A stretch of 64,000 bases of DNA from Xestospongia muta (GCA_963693285.1 OY848931.1:4816079-4880078), one strand, 5' to 3'; positions 1 to 11,444 are shown, counted from the first letter of the stretch. Numbers and translations: made by a program. The notes: generated by a model from the sequence alone, not told the origin.

Positions 1-39
1 AAGGTTTATTTAAGGTTCAGGGAATCTTTCTTCTTTTAG

Positions 40-830
40 AGTGTCCTCATGACAAGCCACTAGCCAACTGTTTAGTTGATCCCTGTTCATTCAATGGTTG
101 TCCTAACATACCTGATGCTATATGTATTTCTTATTACTGTGGTGGATGTCAGGCTCTGTATTATCAGAATGGAGTTAATGTGACTGATAAATGTCAAGTT
201 CCCAGTACTCCTTCAACTGGTGGAACTCCAAGTCTTCCTACTACTCCATCTACTAGTGAGCATATACATGAATGTTACGTCTCTGTCAACAATATATAAA
301 CTACTGTCTTTAATTTTAGAGTCAAGATCTTTTAGACATTGCAGTCATGAAGTTTGCCAAGGACGCCCTTCTCGCCTCTGTACTATGTAAGATTTCCATT
401 ATATGTCGATTATAAATGCTTATTCCTTTAATTGCATTAGTAACTGCACATATATTATGTTGTTAATGTAGTGAAGTTCCTGATTGTCCAGGATCTATTA
501 CTACTGTTTGTTCAGCTTGTTATACATCTCCTGGCTATGATCAAAGTAAATGTACTTATTCATGTAAGAAGAAACGAAAAACCAAGAGATGCTTGAAAAA
601 ATGGGGAAGATGTCTTCGTCGAAAAAACAAATCATTAACTATTGTAAGTTGTTGTAAGTATAGAAACAATTTTTTTTCAATCACTTAATTAAAACTACTA
701 TAATTCTTTAATAATTTTCCATACATTTATGTTTAATATTTTAAGTTTTCAAGTAATGTATTTTCTTCAATAGGATCCTAATGCAGAATTGAAATGTGCT
801 CGTCCACTGCCAAAATCTTGTACACTCTAG
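40..830 (+). CDS. Partial secreted Cys-rich inhibitor-family protein (paralogue A, 3' end)
   Basis: This is the 3' part of a gene entering from the left edge. Exons read as 40-255, 320-386, 472-643 and 774-830, joined by GT-AG introns in consistent phases. The first exon encodes a Cys-rich module (CLVDPC...CGGC core) also found twice in the next gene, followed by a Pro/Thr/Ser linker. The last three exons encode a tail with CxGRPSRLC, a C-x-A-C-Y motif, a Lys/Arg cluster and KKWGxC. The next two full-length paralogues end in the same arrangement. The stop is TAG at 828-830. No Kunitz or TIL domain is visible in this part. The function of the tail is not recognised. The N-terminus lies outside the window. 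Confidence 0.75.
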
Positions 831-1241
831 ACAAATGAGAAATGAATTACCAGTGAAAATGTGACATTTTTCTTAGTATTGGTTAAATTAAAGTAACTGT
901 CTTTTAGTTTTGATTTCCTTGCTAAATTTTTGTCTTTTTTCAAATTTTCTTACCCTTTTTGATAAGAACAATCAAAATTATGATATTAAATTGCTCATTT
1001 ACTAGTTGCATGAGCCTCTATAGTACATGTCAAGTTATTACATATGCTGCTTACTTTGAGCTTTGAATTTACAACTCTAAGATGTTTATAACTGTTATGC
1101 CAATTACTATATAGTTATACAATAAAGTTATTTGACTTGTCTTGCTAAAAATTAATTAATTATATGAGTGGGTGTAGGACTACTGCTCTGTCTATAAATA
1201 CACACACATCACATCATAGTTTCATTTTTATCAAGCAGAAG
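831..1241 (+). promoter_or_regulatory. Promoter region of inhibitor gene B; TATA box at 1193-1200
   Basis: A TATAAATA box at 1193-1200 lies 42 bp before the ATG at 1242. About 350 bp of this region, starting near an ttttagttttgatttcctt stretch, is repeated before the two other genes (7,100-7,440 and 11,145-11,490). The same TATA box and a run of cacacacatcacatca follow in each. An AATAAA at 1121-1126 could serve as polyadenylation signal for the upstream gene. It is also present in the other two copies, so it belongs to the duplicated block. No other gene is seen here. Confidence 0.65.
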
Positions 1242-4200
1242 ATGTTGTTATCAGCAGTGCTATTTGTTGCTACATTATGTTCAGCAACAGCAACTTATCC
1301 AGGTAACAGTAATCTCCATATCTGATTAATCTTTATATATTCATTATCATTATCATCAATAGATAGTCCACGCTCAGGTTATTGTCGCTTTATCACATGT
1401 CCCAGACTTAGCTGTGCTAATCCACTTCCATCTGCTCCTGAATATGGCCGTTGCTGTCCAAGGTGTCCAAGGAGTCAGTTTGTGTTTGTATTCATTATAC
1501 ATATGTTTATTTTATTATATAAATAGATTGTAGAGCTGTGCGATGTGCAGCTCCAACCTGTCCTAATCCTATTCCTCCAGGACCTGGAGAATGCTGCAGT
1601 AAATGTATTGAAGGTCAGTTGATCTATATATAAATATAATGGGTATATCTTGCTATAGTCACTATATGCATGTCTAGTAACAATGGCTATTCATTTAGCT
1701 GCTTTGTCTACTTTAACTGCAAACAAGTATTGGATCAGACTAATTAGTAATAGGTGTGGATGTAGCTAATTGCCTTGATTATAGATATAGTCTAAATTAT
1801 GCCTCTTTTTCAATCTCATGTATGTATGCCACCATTTAGTAATCAGTGACCTTGTATATAAAATATTTTATTGTTTAGTCCAACTACATATTTAGAATCT
1901 TATTAAGGAATGTTATTTGTATAACTCCCAAATTGGCTATGTCTATATTTTAATGTAGATTGCCGTGTTATTCTTTGCGTTCGTCCTGACTGTGACAATC
2001 CAACAACTCCTCCTGGTCGATGTTGTCCAGTATGTCCTCCTACCATTCCCACCTTACCCCCTACTGGTTCACCTCCTTTACCAACTCTAATACCTCCAAG
2101 TAAGTGTAGTCAACATTGTGGGTAGTTAACATTTATGGTATTTTTACGCCATCAGCATGTCCACCTAATGTTCCTGTTGCTCTTTGTATTGTCAATCCCT
2201 GTGATGTAACAAACTGTCCCAACTTCCCAGCTGCTCAATGTGTATTTGACAGTTGTGGTGGCTGTAATGCTAGGTTCTTTGTTGGCATTCGTGAAGTCAC
2301 AGATCAATGTGGTAAGTGAGACTATGTATAACTCATAGAAATGTAAGTTTTATCAGGAAGTACAACCCGACCTACTCTTCCTCCCCCTACAATACTTCCT
2401 CCACCAACAATTGGTCCTCCCCTACCAACTGTTGAACCACCAGGTACATAAATTTTGATGTTGCATCAGATTTGTATTAACTATTTTTAAATTGCATGCA
2501 TCAATGCTAAGTTCTTCCTTGTAACAGATTATGTTCTATGTTCTTCTTAATGATATAGTAAATGACTGTCCTGTTGAAGGTCAAGTATTTAATACTTGTG
2601 CTAGTCCTTGTACAGCTACTTGTGAGAATCCTAATCCAATATGTATTTTGGTATGTGAAGCCAAATGTGCCTGTCCTTTTGGGACTGTACTTGATCGAAG
2701 AGTCAATAAATGTGTGACATCTGATGAATGTGGTATGTAGGTAACTAAATTGTGTCCTCATTTCTGCACATTCTCTCTTAAGGTACTTGTCCTCCAGGAA
2801 AGGATCCTGTACAGTGCCTTGTCAATCCATGTGATGTAACTACATGTGACAAGTTCCCAAATGCTGAGTGCATTTTTGATAATTGTGGAGGGTGTTTTGC
2901 AAGGTTTTTCATTAATAATCGAGAGGTCACTGATGAATGTATATCTGGTAAGTTCTCATATGTCATTGTACAAAAACAGTGCTTGTGGACACATCATGTA
3001 AATAATATCAGATAATGAGTCATAACATCCTTGAGTAAGAGAAATATAATGACTAGAAGATACCACAGATGAAAAGAAAGAACCAACGCTTTCTATAGGG
3101 AATGTGGTGTTTGTAAGATGGAGCATACTTGGCTTTTGTAATTTCCTTTAGAATCTAAGTGTGAAATTTTTTGTGCTAGACTAATGTATTTACTTGTTGG
3201 CAATTAATTACTAACATAAAAATAATTCATTGTTTAGTAGAAATGGTGTAATATTATCTTGTTTTATTAAACAGGTCAAACCTGTCCAATAGAAGGTCAA
3301 GTATTTCAACGATGCAAGTCTTGTCCTGTGACATGTGCTAACAGAGATGAAATAATTCCATGTCCTCTAATCTGCACACCAGGATGTGGATGTCCACCTG
3401 GAACTGTATGTATATTATATTAGACAAATTGATAAACTACATTAAATTATAGGTTATAGATGAAATTAATCAAAAATGTGTGAAACCAGAGAGTTGTCCA
3501 AGTACTCCAACCTGTCCAATAGAAGGTCAAGTATTTCAACGATGCAAGTCTTGTCCTGTGACATGTGCTAACAGAGATGAAATAATTCCATGTCCTAGAA
3601 TCTGCAGACCAGGATGTGGATGTCCACCTGGAACTGTATGTATATTATATTAGACAAATTGATAAATAACATTAATTTTATAGGTTATAGATGAAATTAA
3701 TCAAAAATGTGTAGAACCAGAGAGTTGTCCAAGTAGTACAACCTGTCCGATAGAAGGTCAAGTATTTCAACGATGCAAGTCTTGTCCTGTGACATGTGCT
3801 AACAGAGATGAAATAATTCCATGTCCTCTAATCTGCACACCAGGATGTGGATGTCCACCTGGAACTGTATGTATATTATATTAGACAAATTGATAAACTA
3901 CATTAATTTTATAGGTTATAGATGAAATTAATCAAAAATGTGTGAAACCAGAGAGTTGTCCAAGTACTCCAACCTGTCCAATAGAGGGTCAAGTATTTCA
4001 ACGATGCAAGTCTTGTCCTGTGACTTGTGTTAACAGAGATCAACAAATTCCATGTCCTAGAATCTGCAGACCAGGATGTGGATGTCCACCTGGAACTGTA
4101 TGTATATTATATCAGACAAATTGATAAATAACATTAATTTTATAGGTTATAGATGAAATTAATCAAAAATGTGTAGAACCAGAGAGTTGTCCAAGTACTC

Positions 4201-6046
4201 CAACCTGTCCGATAGAAGGTCAAGTATTTCAACGATGCAAGTCTTGTCCTGTGACATGTGCTAACAGAGATCAACAAATTCCATGTCCTCTAATCTGCAG
4301 ACCAGGATGTGGATGTCCACCTGGAACTGTATGTATATTATATTAGACAAATTGATAAATAACATTAATTTTATAGGTTATAGATGAAATTAATCAAAAA
4401 TGTGTGAAACCAGAGAGTTGTCCAAGTACTCCAACTTGTCCAATAGAAGGTCAAGTATTTCAACAATGCCGTACTTGCCCAGCTACATGTCGACAGCCTA
4501 ATATAGCCTGTATAGCTCTCTGTGAGCCTGGGTGTGGTTGTCCACCTAGGCAACTCATTGATGAGCAGAACAATAAGTGTGTTGCTCGTAATCAATGCCC
4601 ATCTAATAATGAAAACAAGTGTAAGTTACCACGTGACCCTGGTCCTTGTCGAGCAGCTATTACACGATATTACTATAACACTAATACTCGAAGATGTGAA
4701 AGATTTATCTATGGTGGTTGCCGTGGTAATGACAATAACTTTAGAACTATACGAGAATGTCTGAGACAGTGTAGCAGCAGTAAGCATCTATTAATCAATA
4801 CAAAATCTTATTGTAGTTTTTTCATAGCATCATCAAACCCTACAGCTACTTGTAATTTACCACGTGACCCTGGTCCTTGTCAAGCAGCCATTACTAGATA
4901 TTTTTATAATACTAATACTCGAAGATGTGAAAGATTTATTTATGGTGGCTGCCGTGGTAATGACAACAACTTTAGAACTTTACAAAACTGCCTGAGAGAA
5001 TGTAGCAGTAGTGAGCATTGTATGATTTAATATTTATATATTATTATTCTTGTTATTTATTGCCATAGCATCCTCTGATGATGATAAGTGTAAGTTACCA
5101 CGTGACCCTGGTCCTTGTCGAGCAGCTATTACACGATATTTCTATAACACTAATACTCAAAGATGTGAAAGATTTATCTATGGTGGTTGCCGTGGTAATG
5201 ATAATAACTTTAGAACTATCCGAGACTGTCTGAGACAGTGTAGTAGCAGTAAGCATCTATTAATCAATACAAAATCTTATTGTAGTTATTTTATAGCATC
5301 ATCAAACCCTACAGCTACTTGTAAATTACCACGTGACCCTGGTCCTTGTGAAGCAGCCATTACTAGATATTTCTATAACACTAATACTAGACGATGTGAG
5401 AGGTTTCTATATGGTGGTTGTCGTGGTAATGGAAATAACTTTGAAAGTTTAAATGACTGTGAAGCAAGGTGTATGAGTGGTAAGTGACATGTCTTCTTCA
5501 TATTGTATATATCAACCTGTTTGTAGACAGTGGAAATCCAAGACTTCCTGTTTGTTCTCGAAATTATTGTGCTGGTCGACCAGATCGTCTTTGTACTGTG
5601 TAAGTTTCATAAGTAATAAGACAATAAGGAGTGATTCATTATTTGGTATATCATAATACATTAATCAGTGTATTATCTAGTGTTATTTTGTTATTTATCC
5701 CAGTCCAGTAAACACTGTTGGTACAACTATAAGACGATCTCGTTGTGATGTAACTATTTGTCGTGCTTGTTATTACTCCCCACGGCCTCTCCCTCTTCCT
5801 CGTTTAAATAGACAATGCCCCCACATTATTCCACTCGCTAGTGGTAATAACAACTGTGCTGATAATGGAAAACTTAAAAAATGGGGCTACTGTATGCATA
5901 AAGCCTATAAAAGAAGATATCCCAATGTAAGATGAGTCAGCACAATTTATATATAGAGTAGTCATCAATTTTTTTATATCATTTAGCATCGATTCAGACG
6001 TGGAACATTTCGATGTTGGCATCCTCCCTATCCATACGTTTGGTGA
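1242..6046 (+). CDS. Secreted multi-domain protease inhibitor (VWC-like, TIL x7, Kunitz x4), paralogue B
   Basis: Twenty exons give a continuous 1,049-residue frame: 1242-1302, 1363-1473, 1527-1613, 1959-2099, 2156-2311, 2357-2443, 2559-2732, 2783-2947, 3275-3405, 3453-3635, 3684-3866, 3915-4097, 4146-4328, 4377-4779, 4828-5010, 5069-5248, 5297-5479, 5527-5599, 5704-5926, 5987-6046. Exon 1 encodes a signal peptide (MLLSAVLFVATLCSATA). Next come three VWC-like half modules (C...GxCCPxC), two CGGC-type modules, a Pro-rich linker and one early TIL domain. Six TIL domains follow, then four Kunitz domains with all six Cys and the YGGCRGNxNNF core. The C-terminus is a basic Cys-rich tail. TIL and Kunitz domains are canonical serine-protease inhibitors; a secreted, multi-headed inhibitor is the likely role. 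The residue after the second Kunitz Cys (P1) is R, Q, R, E in order. Most linker exons are phase 1, which allows exon shuffling. Confidence 0.85.
3453..4376 (+). repeat. Tandem 231-bp exon-intron units encoding TIL domains (paralogue B, 4 full units)
   Basis: Four consecutive units each hold a 183-bp exon (61 codons beginning VIDEINQKCV) and an intron of about 48 bp. The introns share a tgtatattatattagacaaa core. A shorter first exon (3275-3405) and a fused last exon (4377-4779) flank the units. Introns are nearly as conserved as exons, so the array was amplified recently or is homogenised by unequal exchange. Confidence 0.9.
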
Positions 6047-6385
6047 TATGACAATTAAGTCAGTAGAGGATATTGAAGATATGATCAAGACTTAACTTTA
6101 TTTAATTTGTCATAATACTGTATTTATATACAATATTTGACATAATAAAAATTATGCCATTTGAGTGACAATAATATTTTAAAATCATATGGCTCATGAT
6201 CTAACAATGTCAGAACTGCTTACAAAATACATAAAGAATGTGTTGCTGACTGTTGAAGTCCACTTCCTCAATGATATCCTAGTCACCACATGTATCCACG
6301 TGTGCATTTGTTATAAACTAAAATTAATTATTAATGTCAATATTAAATACTAATTAGAATAATTCGGTATACCTCGTGTTAAGCA
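6047..6385. other. Intergenic, 3' flank of paralogue B
   Basis: No coding potential is seen. The stretch holds an AATAAA signal near 6143 and is repeated almost unchanged at 15,002-15,340 behind paralogue D. A shortened form lies behind paralogue C. Confidence 0.6.
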
Positions 6386-6839
6386 ATGTCTACACATGCT
6401 AAAGGACTGTCATATGAGCTGTTGACAATAGCTGTTTTAAGATCATACTCCTTTAATATAGAACAGTGTGGTAAAGTAGATGACAAAGGAAAAGACTTTG
6501 CCAAATAAAGAAGTCCCACTAGTTGGTATGTATATATATAATGAACTATAATGAAAAGTACTATAACAATAGTCATTTATTAAAATTGTGATAAATACTA
6601 TAATTATAACTGTCATTATGTTTATAGTAAGTAGATGCTATCATGATTACTTAGGCTGTGACAGTATTATTGTGTATTACCAAACAGACTTAGTGTGTAG
6701 TTTAGTTTTATTTATTAGGTCAATGCAAATATCACAATGTAAGATCAACACCATCTTATGTGAGAGAAATGGAAGCTGTCTTGGCAAGGTATAGAAGACA
6801 AGACCCTCCTATTTTAGACATGGTGGTCAGCCAATCAGG
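6386..6839 (+). pseudogene. Broken copy 1 of RRG7/Mrr-like nuclease-fold gene
   Basis: The first exon starts at ATG 6386 and matches the intact gene at 15,341. It has lost 16 bp after the KGKDF motif, so the frame shifts and ends at a TAA within a few codons. The second exon (about 6719-6839, containing QCKYH and VREMEAV) is still readable. The third exon is absent; sequence after 6,840 leads instead into a fragment of the unrelated - strand gene family. A pseudogene left by the tandem duplication of the inhibitor block. Confidence 0.75.
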
Positions 6840-7020
6840 GTAAGCACTCCATTTTAATAAATTGTGCAATAAACAAGACCAGCTCTCACAAAGTTAATTC
6901 CATTATATTTATAATTGTTGTCACAAATGAACTCCTAATATCATATAAAGGGTATGAACTGTTTAATGTTAACATTTGTCTATTGTGTAACAAGTTTTAG
7001 TTGTTTTGTGGCATCAATCT

Positions 7021-7095
7021 ACAAGAGGTTTGAGTTGTTTCTTCAGCAATGTGCTCACAGTCACAGTAATATCCAAAGAAACCTTTAAACAGGTA
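7021..7095 (-). pseudogene. Short remnant of the M-family secreted protein gene
   Basis: About 70 bp match the exon encoding the RGFFGYYCDCERIAEGTTQ region of the three - strand genes at 18,252-23,438. The remnant stops abruptly at a junction with the promoter block of paralogue C. It marks one end of a duplicated unit. Confidence 0.7.
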
Positions 7096-7393
7096 GCCTT
7101 TTAGTTTTGATTTCCTTTCAAATTTTGTTTTTGTCTTTATTTTTAAATTTCTTTGCTCTATTTGATAAGAACAATCAAAACTATGATATTAAATTGTTTA
7201 TTTACTAGTTGCATGAGCCTCTATAGTACATGTTAAGTTATTACATATGCTGCTTACTTCTGAGCTTTTAATTTACAACTCTTAAGATGTTGATAACTAT
7301 TATGCCAATTACTACTTATACAATAAAGTTCTTTGACTTGTCTTGCTAAACATTAACTAATCATATGAGTGGGTATAGGACTACTGCTCTGTC

Positions 7394-7401
7394 TATAAAT
7401 A
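7394..7401 (+). promoter_or_regulatory. TATA box of inhibitor paralogue C
   Basis: TATAAATA, identical in sequence and spacing to the boxes of paralogues B and D. It lies about 42-49 bp before the candidate starts (7434 or 7443). Confidence 0.6.
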
Positions 7402-7442
7402 CACACACATCACATCACAGTTTCATTTTTATCATGCAGAAG

Positions 7443-9119
7443 ATGTTGCTATCAGCAGTGCTATTTGTTGCTACATTATATTCAGCAACAGCAATTTATC
7501 CAGGTAACAGTAATCTCCATATCTAATTAATCTTTATATATTCATTATCATTGTTTTCAGGCCTAGTTTATTATTGCTACTTTGTCACATGTCCTGTACT
7601 CAGCTGTGCTAATCCACTTCCACCTATTTCTAAACTTGGTTATTGCTGTCCAAGGTGTCCACTAGGTCAGCTTGTGTTTGTTATACATATATTGTTTTAT
7701 TTTATAAATAGATTGTAGAACTGTGCTGTGTCCAGCTCCATCCTGTCCTAATCCTATTCCTCCAGGACCTGGAGAATGCTGTAATAAATGTATTGGAGGT
7801 CAGTTGAGCTATATATTAATATAACAAATGGAATATCTTGCTACTGTGAGTGCATTTGTGATAATTGTGGAGGATTTTTTGCAAGGTTCTTTGTTAGGTC
7901 ACTGATAAATATATATCTAGTAAAATCTCTTTTATCATTATACAAAACAGTGCTTGTAGGCATATCATGTAAATAATAACAGATAATGAGTCATAACATT
8001 CTTGAACAAGAGTAGTATTATGACTAGAAGATGAAAAGAACCAATAGTTTCTATAGGAACGGGATGTATGTAGGTAGCACCATATTTGACATTTGTTATT
8101 TGTTTTAAAATGTACCTAGTCCATCCTGTGAATGTGCTAGACTAATGTGTTTACTTGTTTACAATTACTGAACATAAGATTAACTCATTGTTTAGTAGAA
8201 ATGGTATAATGTTATATTTTTTTATTGAACAGGTCAAACCTGTCCGATACAAGGTCAAGTATTTCAACGATGCAAGTCTTGTCCTGTAACATGTGCTAAC
8301 AGAGGTCAAATTATTCCATGTCCTCTAATCTGCACACCAGGATGTGGATGTCCACCTGGAACTGTATGTATATTATGCCGGACAAATTGATAAATTACAT
8401 TATTTTTATAGGTTATAGATGAAATTAATCAAAGATGTGTGAGACCAGAGAGTTGTCCAAGTACTCCAACCTGTCCAATACGAGGTCAAGTATTTCAACA
8501 ATGCCGTACTTGCCCAGCTACATGTCGACAGCCTAATATAGCCTGTATAGCTCTCTGTCAACCTGGGTGTGGTTGTCCACGTAGGCAACTCATTGATGAG
8601 CAGAACAATAGGTGTGTCACTCGTAATCAATGTCCATCTAATAAGTGTAATTTACCACGTGACCCTGGTCCTTGTCGAGCAGCCATTACACGATTTTTCT
8701 ACAACACTAATGCTCGAAGATGTGAAAGATTTATTTATGGTGGTTGCCGTGGTAATGACAATAACTTTAGAACTATCCGAGAATGTCAGAGACAGTGTAG
8801 TAGCAGTAAGCATCTATTAATTAGTACAAAATCTTATTGTAGTTTTTTTCATAGCATCATCAAACCCTACAGCTACTTGTAATTTACCACGTGACCCTGG
8901 TCCTTGTCAAGCAGCTATTACTAGATATTTCTATAACACTAATACTAGACGATGTCAGAGGTTTCTATATGGTGGTTGTCGTGGTAATGCAAATAACTTT
9001 GATAGTCTAAATGAATGTGAAGCAAGGTGTAGTAAGTGACATGTCTTATAAATATGGTATATATCAACCTGTTTATAGACAGTGGAAATTCAAGACTACC
9101 CTATCAATACATTGGGTGA
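7443..9119 (+). CDS. Shortened secreted inhibitor (VWC-like x2, TIL x2, Kunitz x2), paralogue C
   Basis: Exons 7443-7503, 7561-7665, 7712-7798, 8233-8363, 8412-8805, 8855-9031 and 9079-9119 give an intact frame of 331 residues. An in-frame ATG at 7434 would add three. The order is signal peptide, two VWC-like half modules, a TIL domain, a second divergent TIL, then two Kunitz domains. The Kunitz P1 residues are R and Q. The CGGC modules, most TIL units and the Cys-rich tail found in B are missing. The last exon is a fusion of the B-type DSGNxRL exon with the final few codons of the normal last exon, giving a short SGNSRLPYQYIG end. The open frame suggests it is still expressible as a simpler inhibitor. 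Confidence 0.75.
7845..7920 (+). pseudogene. Degenerate CGGC-module exon inside paralogue C intron
   Basis: The stretch matches the B exon at 2783-2947 around its NCGGCFARFF core. One Cys has become Phe (NCGGFFARFF), the 5' half is gone and the end is altered. It lies between the exons at 7712-7798 and 8233-8363 and is probably spliced out as intron. Confidence 0.7.
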
Positions 9120-9509
9120 TATGACAATGAAGTCAGTAGAGGATATTAAAGATATGATCAAGACTTAACTTTATTTAATTTGTTATAATACTATAATTAT
9201 ATACAATATTTGGGATAATAAATATGATGCCTGTTGAGTGACAAGAATGTTTAAAATCATATGGCTCATGAGCTAGCAGTGTCAGAACTATTTACAAAAT
9301 ACATATTATATATCCTAGTCACCACATGTATCCACTTGTATATTTGTTATAAACTAAAAATAATTATTAATGTCAATATTTAACACTAATTAGAATAATT
9401 CGGTATACCTTGTCTTAGTTAGTAGATGCTATCATAATTACTTAGGCTGTGATAGTATTATTGTGTATTACCAAACAGACTTAGTGTGTAGTTTAGTTTT
9501 ATTTATTAG
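9120..9509. other. Intergenic, 3' flank of paralogue C
   Basis: A shortened copy of the flank seen behind paralogues B and D, with an AATAAA-type signal near 9,216. No gene seen. Confidence 0.55.
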
Positions 9510-9630
9510 GTCAATGCAAATATCACAATGTGAGATCAACACCATCTTATGTGAGAGAAATGGAAGCTGTCGTGGCAAGGTATAGAAGACAAGACCCACC
9601 TATTTTAGACATGGTGGTCAGCCAATCAGG
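9510..9630 (+). pseudogene. Single-exon remnant (copy 2) of RRG7/Mrr-like gene
   Basis: Only the middle exon (QCK and VREMEAV region) remains, with both splice-site dinucleotides. The first exon with the Asp motif and the third exon are deleted, so no protein of this family can be made from it. Confidence 0.75.
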
Positions 9631-9825
9631 GTAAGCACTCCATTTTAATAAATTGTGTCTTTTAATAAACAAGACCAGCTCCCACAAAGTTAATTCCATT
9701 ATATTTATAATTGTTGCCACAAATCAACTCCTAATATCATATAAAAGGTATGAGCTGTTTAATGTTAACATTTGTCTATTGTACATGTGTAACAAGTGTT
9801 AGTTGTTTTGTGGCATCAATCTACA

Positions 9826-10450
9826 AGAGGTTTGAGTTGTTTCTTCAGCAATGTGCTCACAGTCACAGTAATATCCAAAGAAACCTCTTTCCCTAAAATA
9901 TGTATGAAATACATTCGTCCAATAGTTATATTCATTGAGTCCATGGAAAGATTTAAGCGATCACCTCTTCCTAGCTCCTGTGTTATATTTAATGTACCTC
10001 GTGTACATAATCTTAGAAATATATAACATTAATTTTAACATTTGTTCCATCTCCTCATGTTCCACTCTTATCTTTTGGTTTTTTGGTTTTATCTTTTTTT
10101 GGTAATTTAGCCTTTTTTATACCTTCTTTTTGTCTGCAACTGAAGCCTATTATTTTTGGGAGTTCCACTTTACAGTTGTCAGATATCATCAGCTCTTTGT
10201 GCATTGACTGCAGGGATTGCATTTGCAAAGAAATTGTTTGGAAAATCTTTGCAAACGTTTTAATCACCTTTATAGAAATCTAGGTCTACTCCATAGCCTT
10301 TTGATGGATAGCAGTCTTTAAAGAGAAGATAGCTATTAGTGAATAATAATAAAATAAATATTATAATTTACCAATTGCATTTGACTCAATGGCAAATAGG
10401 CAAAAGAAGATTGAGAGGTAAAATAGATTTGTTGCTCCAGATGAAGTCAT
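9826..10450 (-). pseudogene. Decayed copy of M-family secreted protein gene
   Basis: The signal-peptide exon (10372-10450) and most of the second exon are recognisable against the intact copies at 18,252-23,438. The frame is broken: the TTC-TGT pair of the FCDSC motif has become TTC-TAA, the Lys-rich segment is shifted, and the 3' part with the final Cys codons is replaced by the tgtggcatcaatctacaa junction seen in the other duplicate. A dead copy. Confidence 0.8.
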
Positions 10451-10645
10451 TCTGACTAGTAAATAGTGAGCATATATTGCATTGCAAAGTTATAGGAATG
10501 ACTAACAAAAGATTACCAGTAAGACAATGAGAATAATAAGCGGTGACAAAAGCTAATAATATTGCCCACACAAGTGGGTGTGTTTGCATAGTTCTATAGT
10601 CATTAATCTATTGTGGTGAATGCTCTTAATGCATTTGCTAATTGA

Positions 10646-10698
10646 CTCCTTGTTATTCTGTCTAACAACTAGCTAGTCTTAGACAGAATAACGAGGAG
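10646..10698. repeat. Hairpin (20-bp inverted repeat, 13-nt loop)
   Basis: Arms at 10646-10665 and 10679-10698 pair with one mismatch around a 13-nt loop. The same hairpin with perfect 18-bp arms recurs at 19200-19248 upstream of M-family copy 1. It is collapsed in copies 2 and 3. It may be the remains of a small foldback element. Confidence 0.7.
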
Positions 10699-11140
10699 TA
10701 GACAAATGCACAAAAGCGTGTCCCTTAAAGAGCATATACTTTAATTTAAACACTATTACCATTGTAACTTTTGAATAGCAGAAAGGAAGAGGCGTAATTA
10801 CAATGCCAAATTTAAAGGTATGGCTCAATAAACCATGTCTATTAAGCAATAGATTGTATGGATGCAAAACAGAGATTGGAAACGGCACACGTGTATGTGT
10901 TTTTGTTTATAATGCATTATTAATAAATACAAAAAGTTAATAATGTAAATTACAATGATACAATACAATGATATAAACACCTTGCATAATCTACAATACA
11001 TTTAATTATAAAATCAATGGATTTATGCTGGTTATGTGTAAACCATTAATTTAACTTGTACAGCAAAAACACATAACAATACAACATAAAAAACAATAAA
11101 TGTATTTAATACATATTTTAGTATTGTTCTATCCAAACTA
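10699..11140. other. Intergenic, AT-rich
   Basis: No gene is supported. The left half matches the upstream flank of the M-family genes (tagacaaacgcccaaaaacg region). The right half is AT-rich without recognised elements until the duplicated inhibitor promoter block begins near 11,145. Confidence 0.5.
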
Positions 11141-11444
11141 GTAAGTAGCCTTTTAGTTTTAATTTCCTTTAAATTTTGTTTTTGTCTTTATTTTCAAATT
11201 TCTTTGCTCTATTTGATAAGAACAATCAAAACTATGATATTAAATTGTTTATTTACTAGTTACATGAGCCTCTATAGTACATGTCAAGTTATTACATATG
11301 CTGCTTACTTCTGAGCTTTTAATTTACAACTCTTAAGATGTTTATAACTATTATGCCAATTAATAGTTATACAATAAAGTTCTTTGACTTGTCTTGCTAA
11401 AAATTAACTAATTATATGAGTGGGTGTAGGACTACTGCTCTGTC

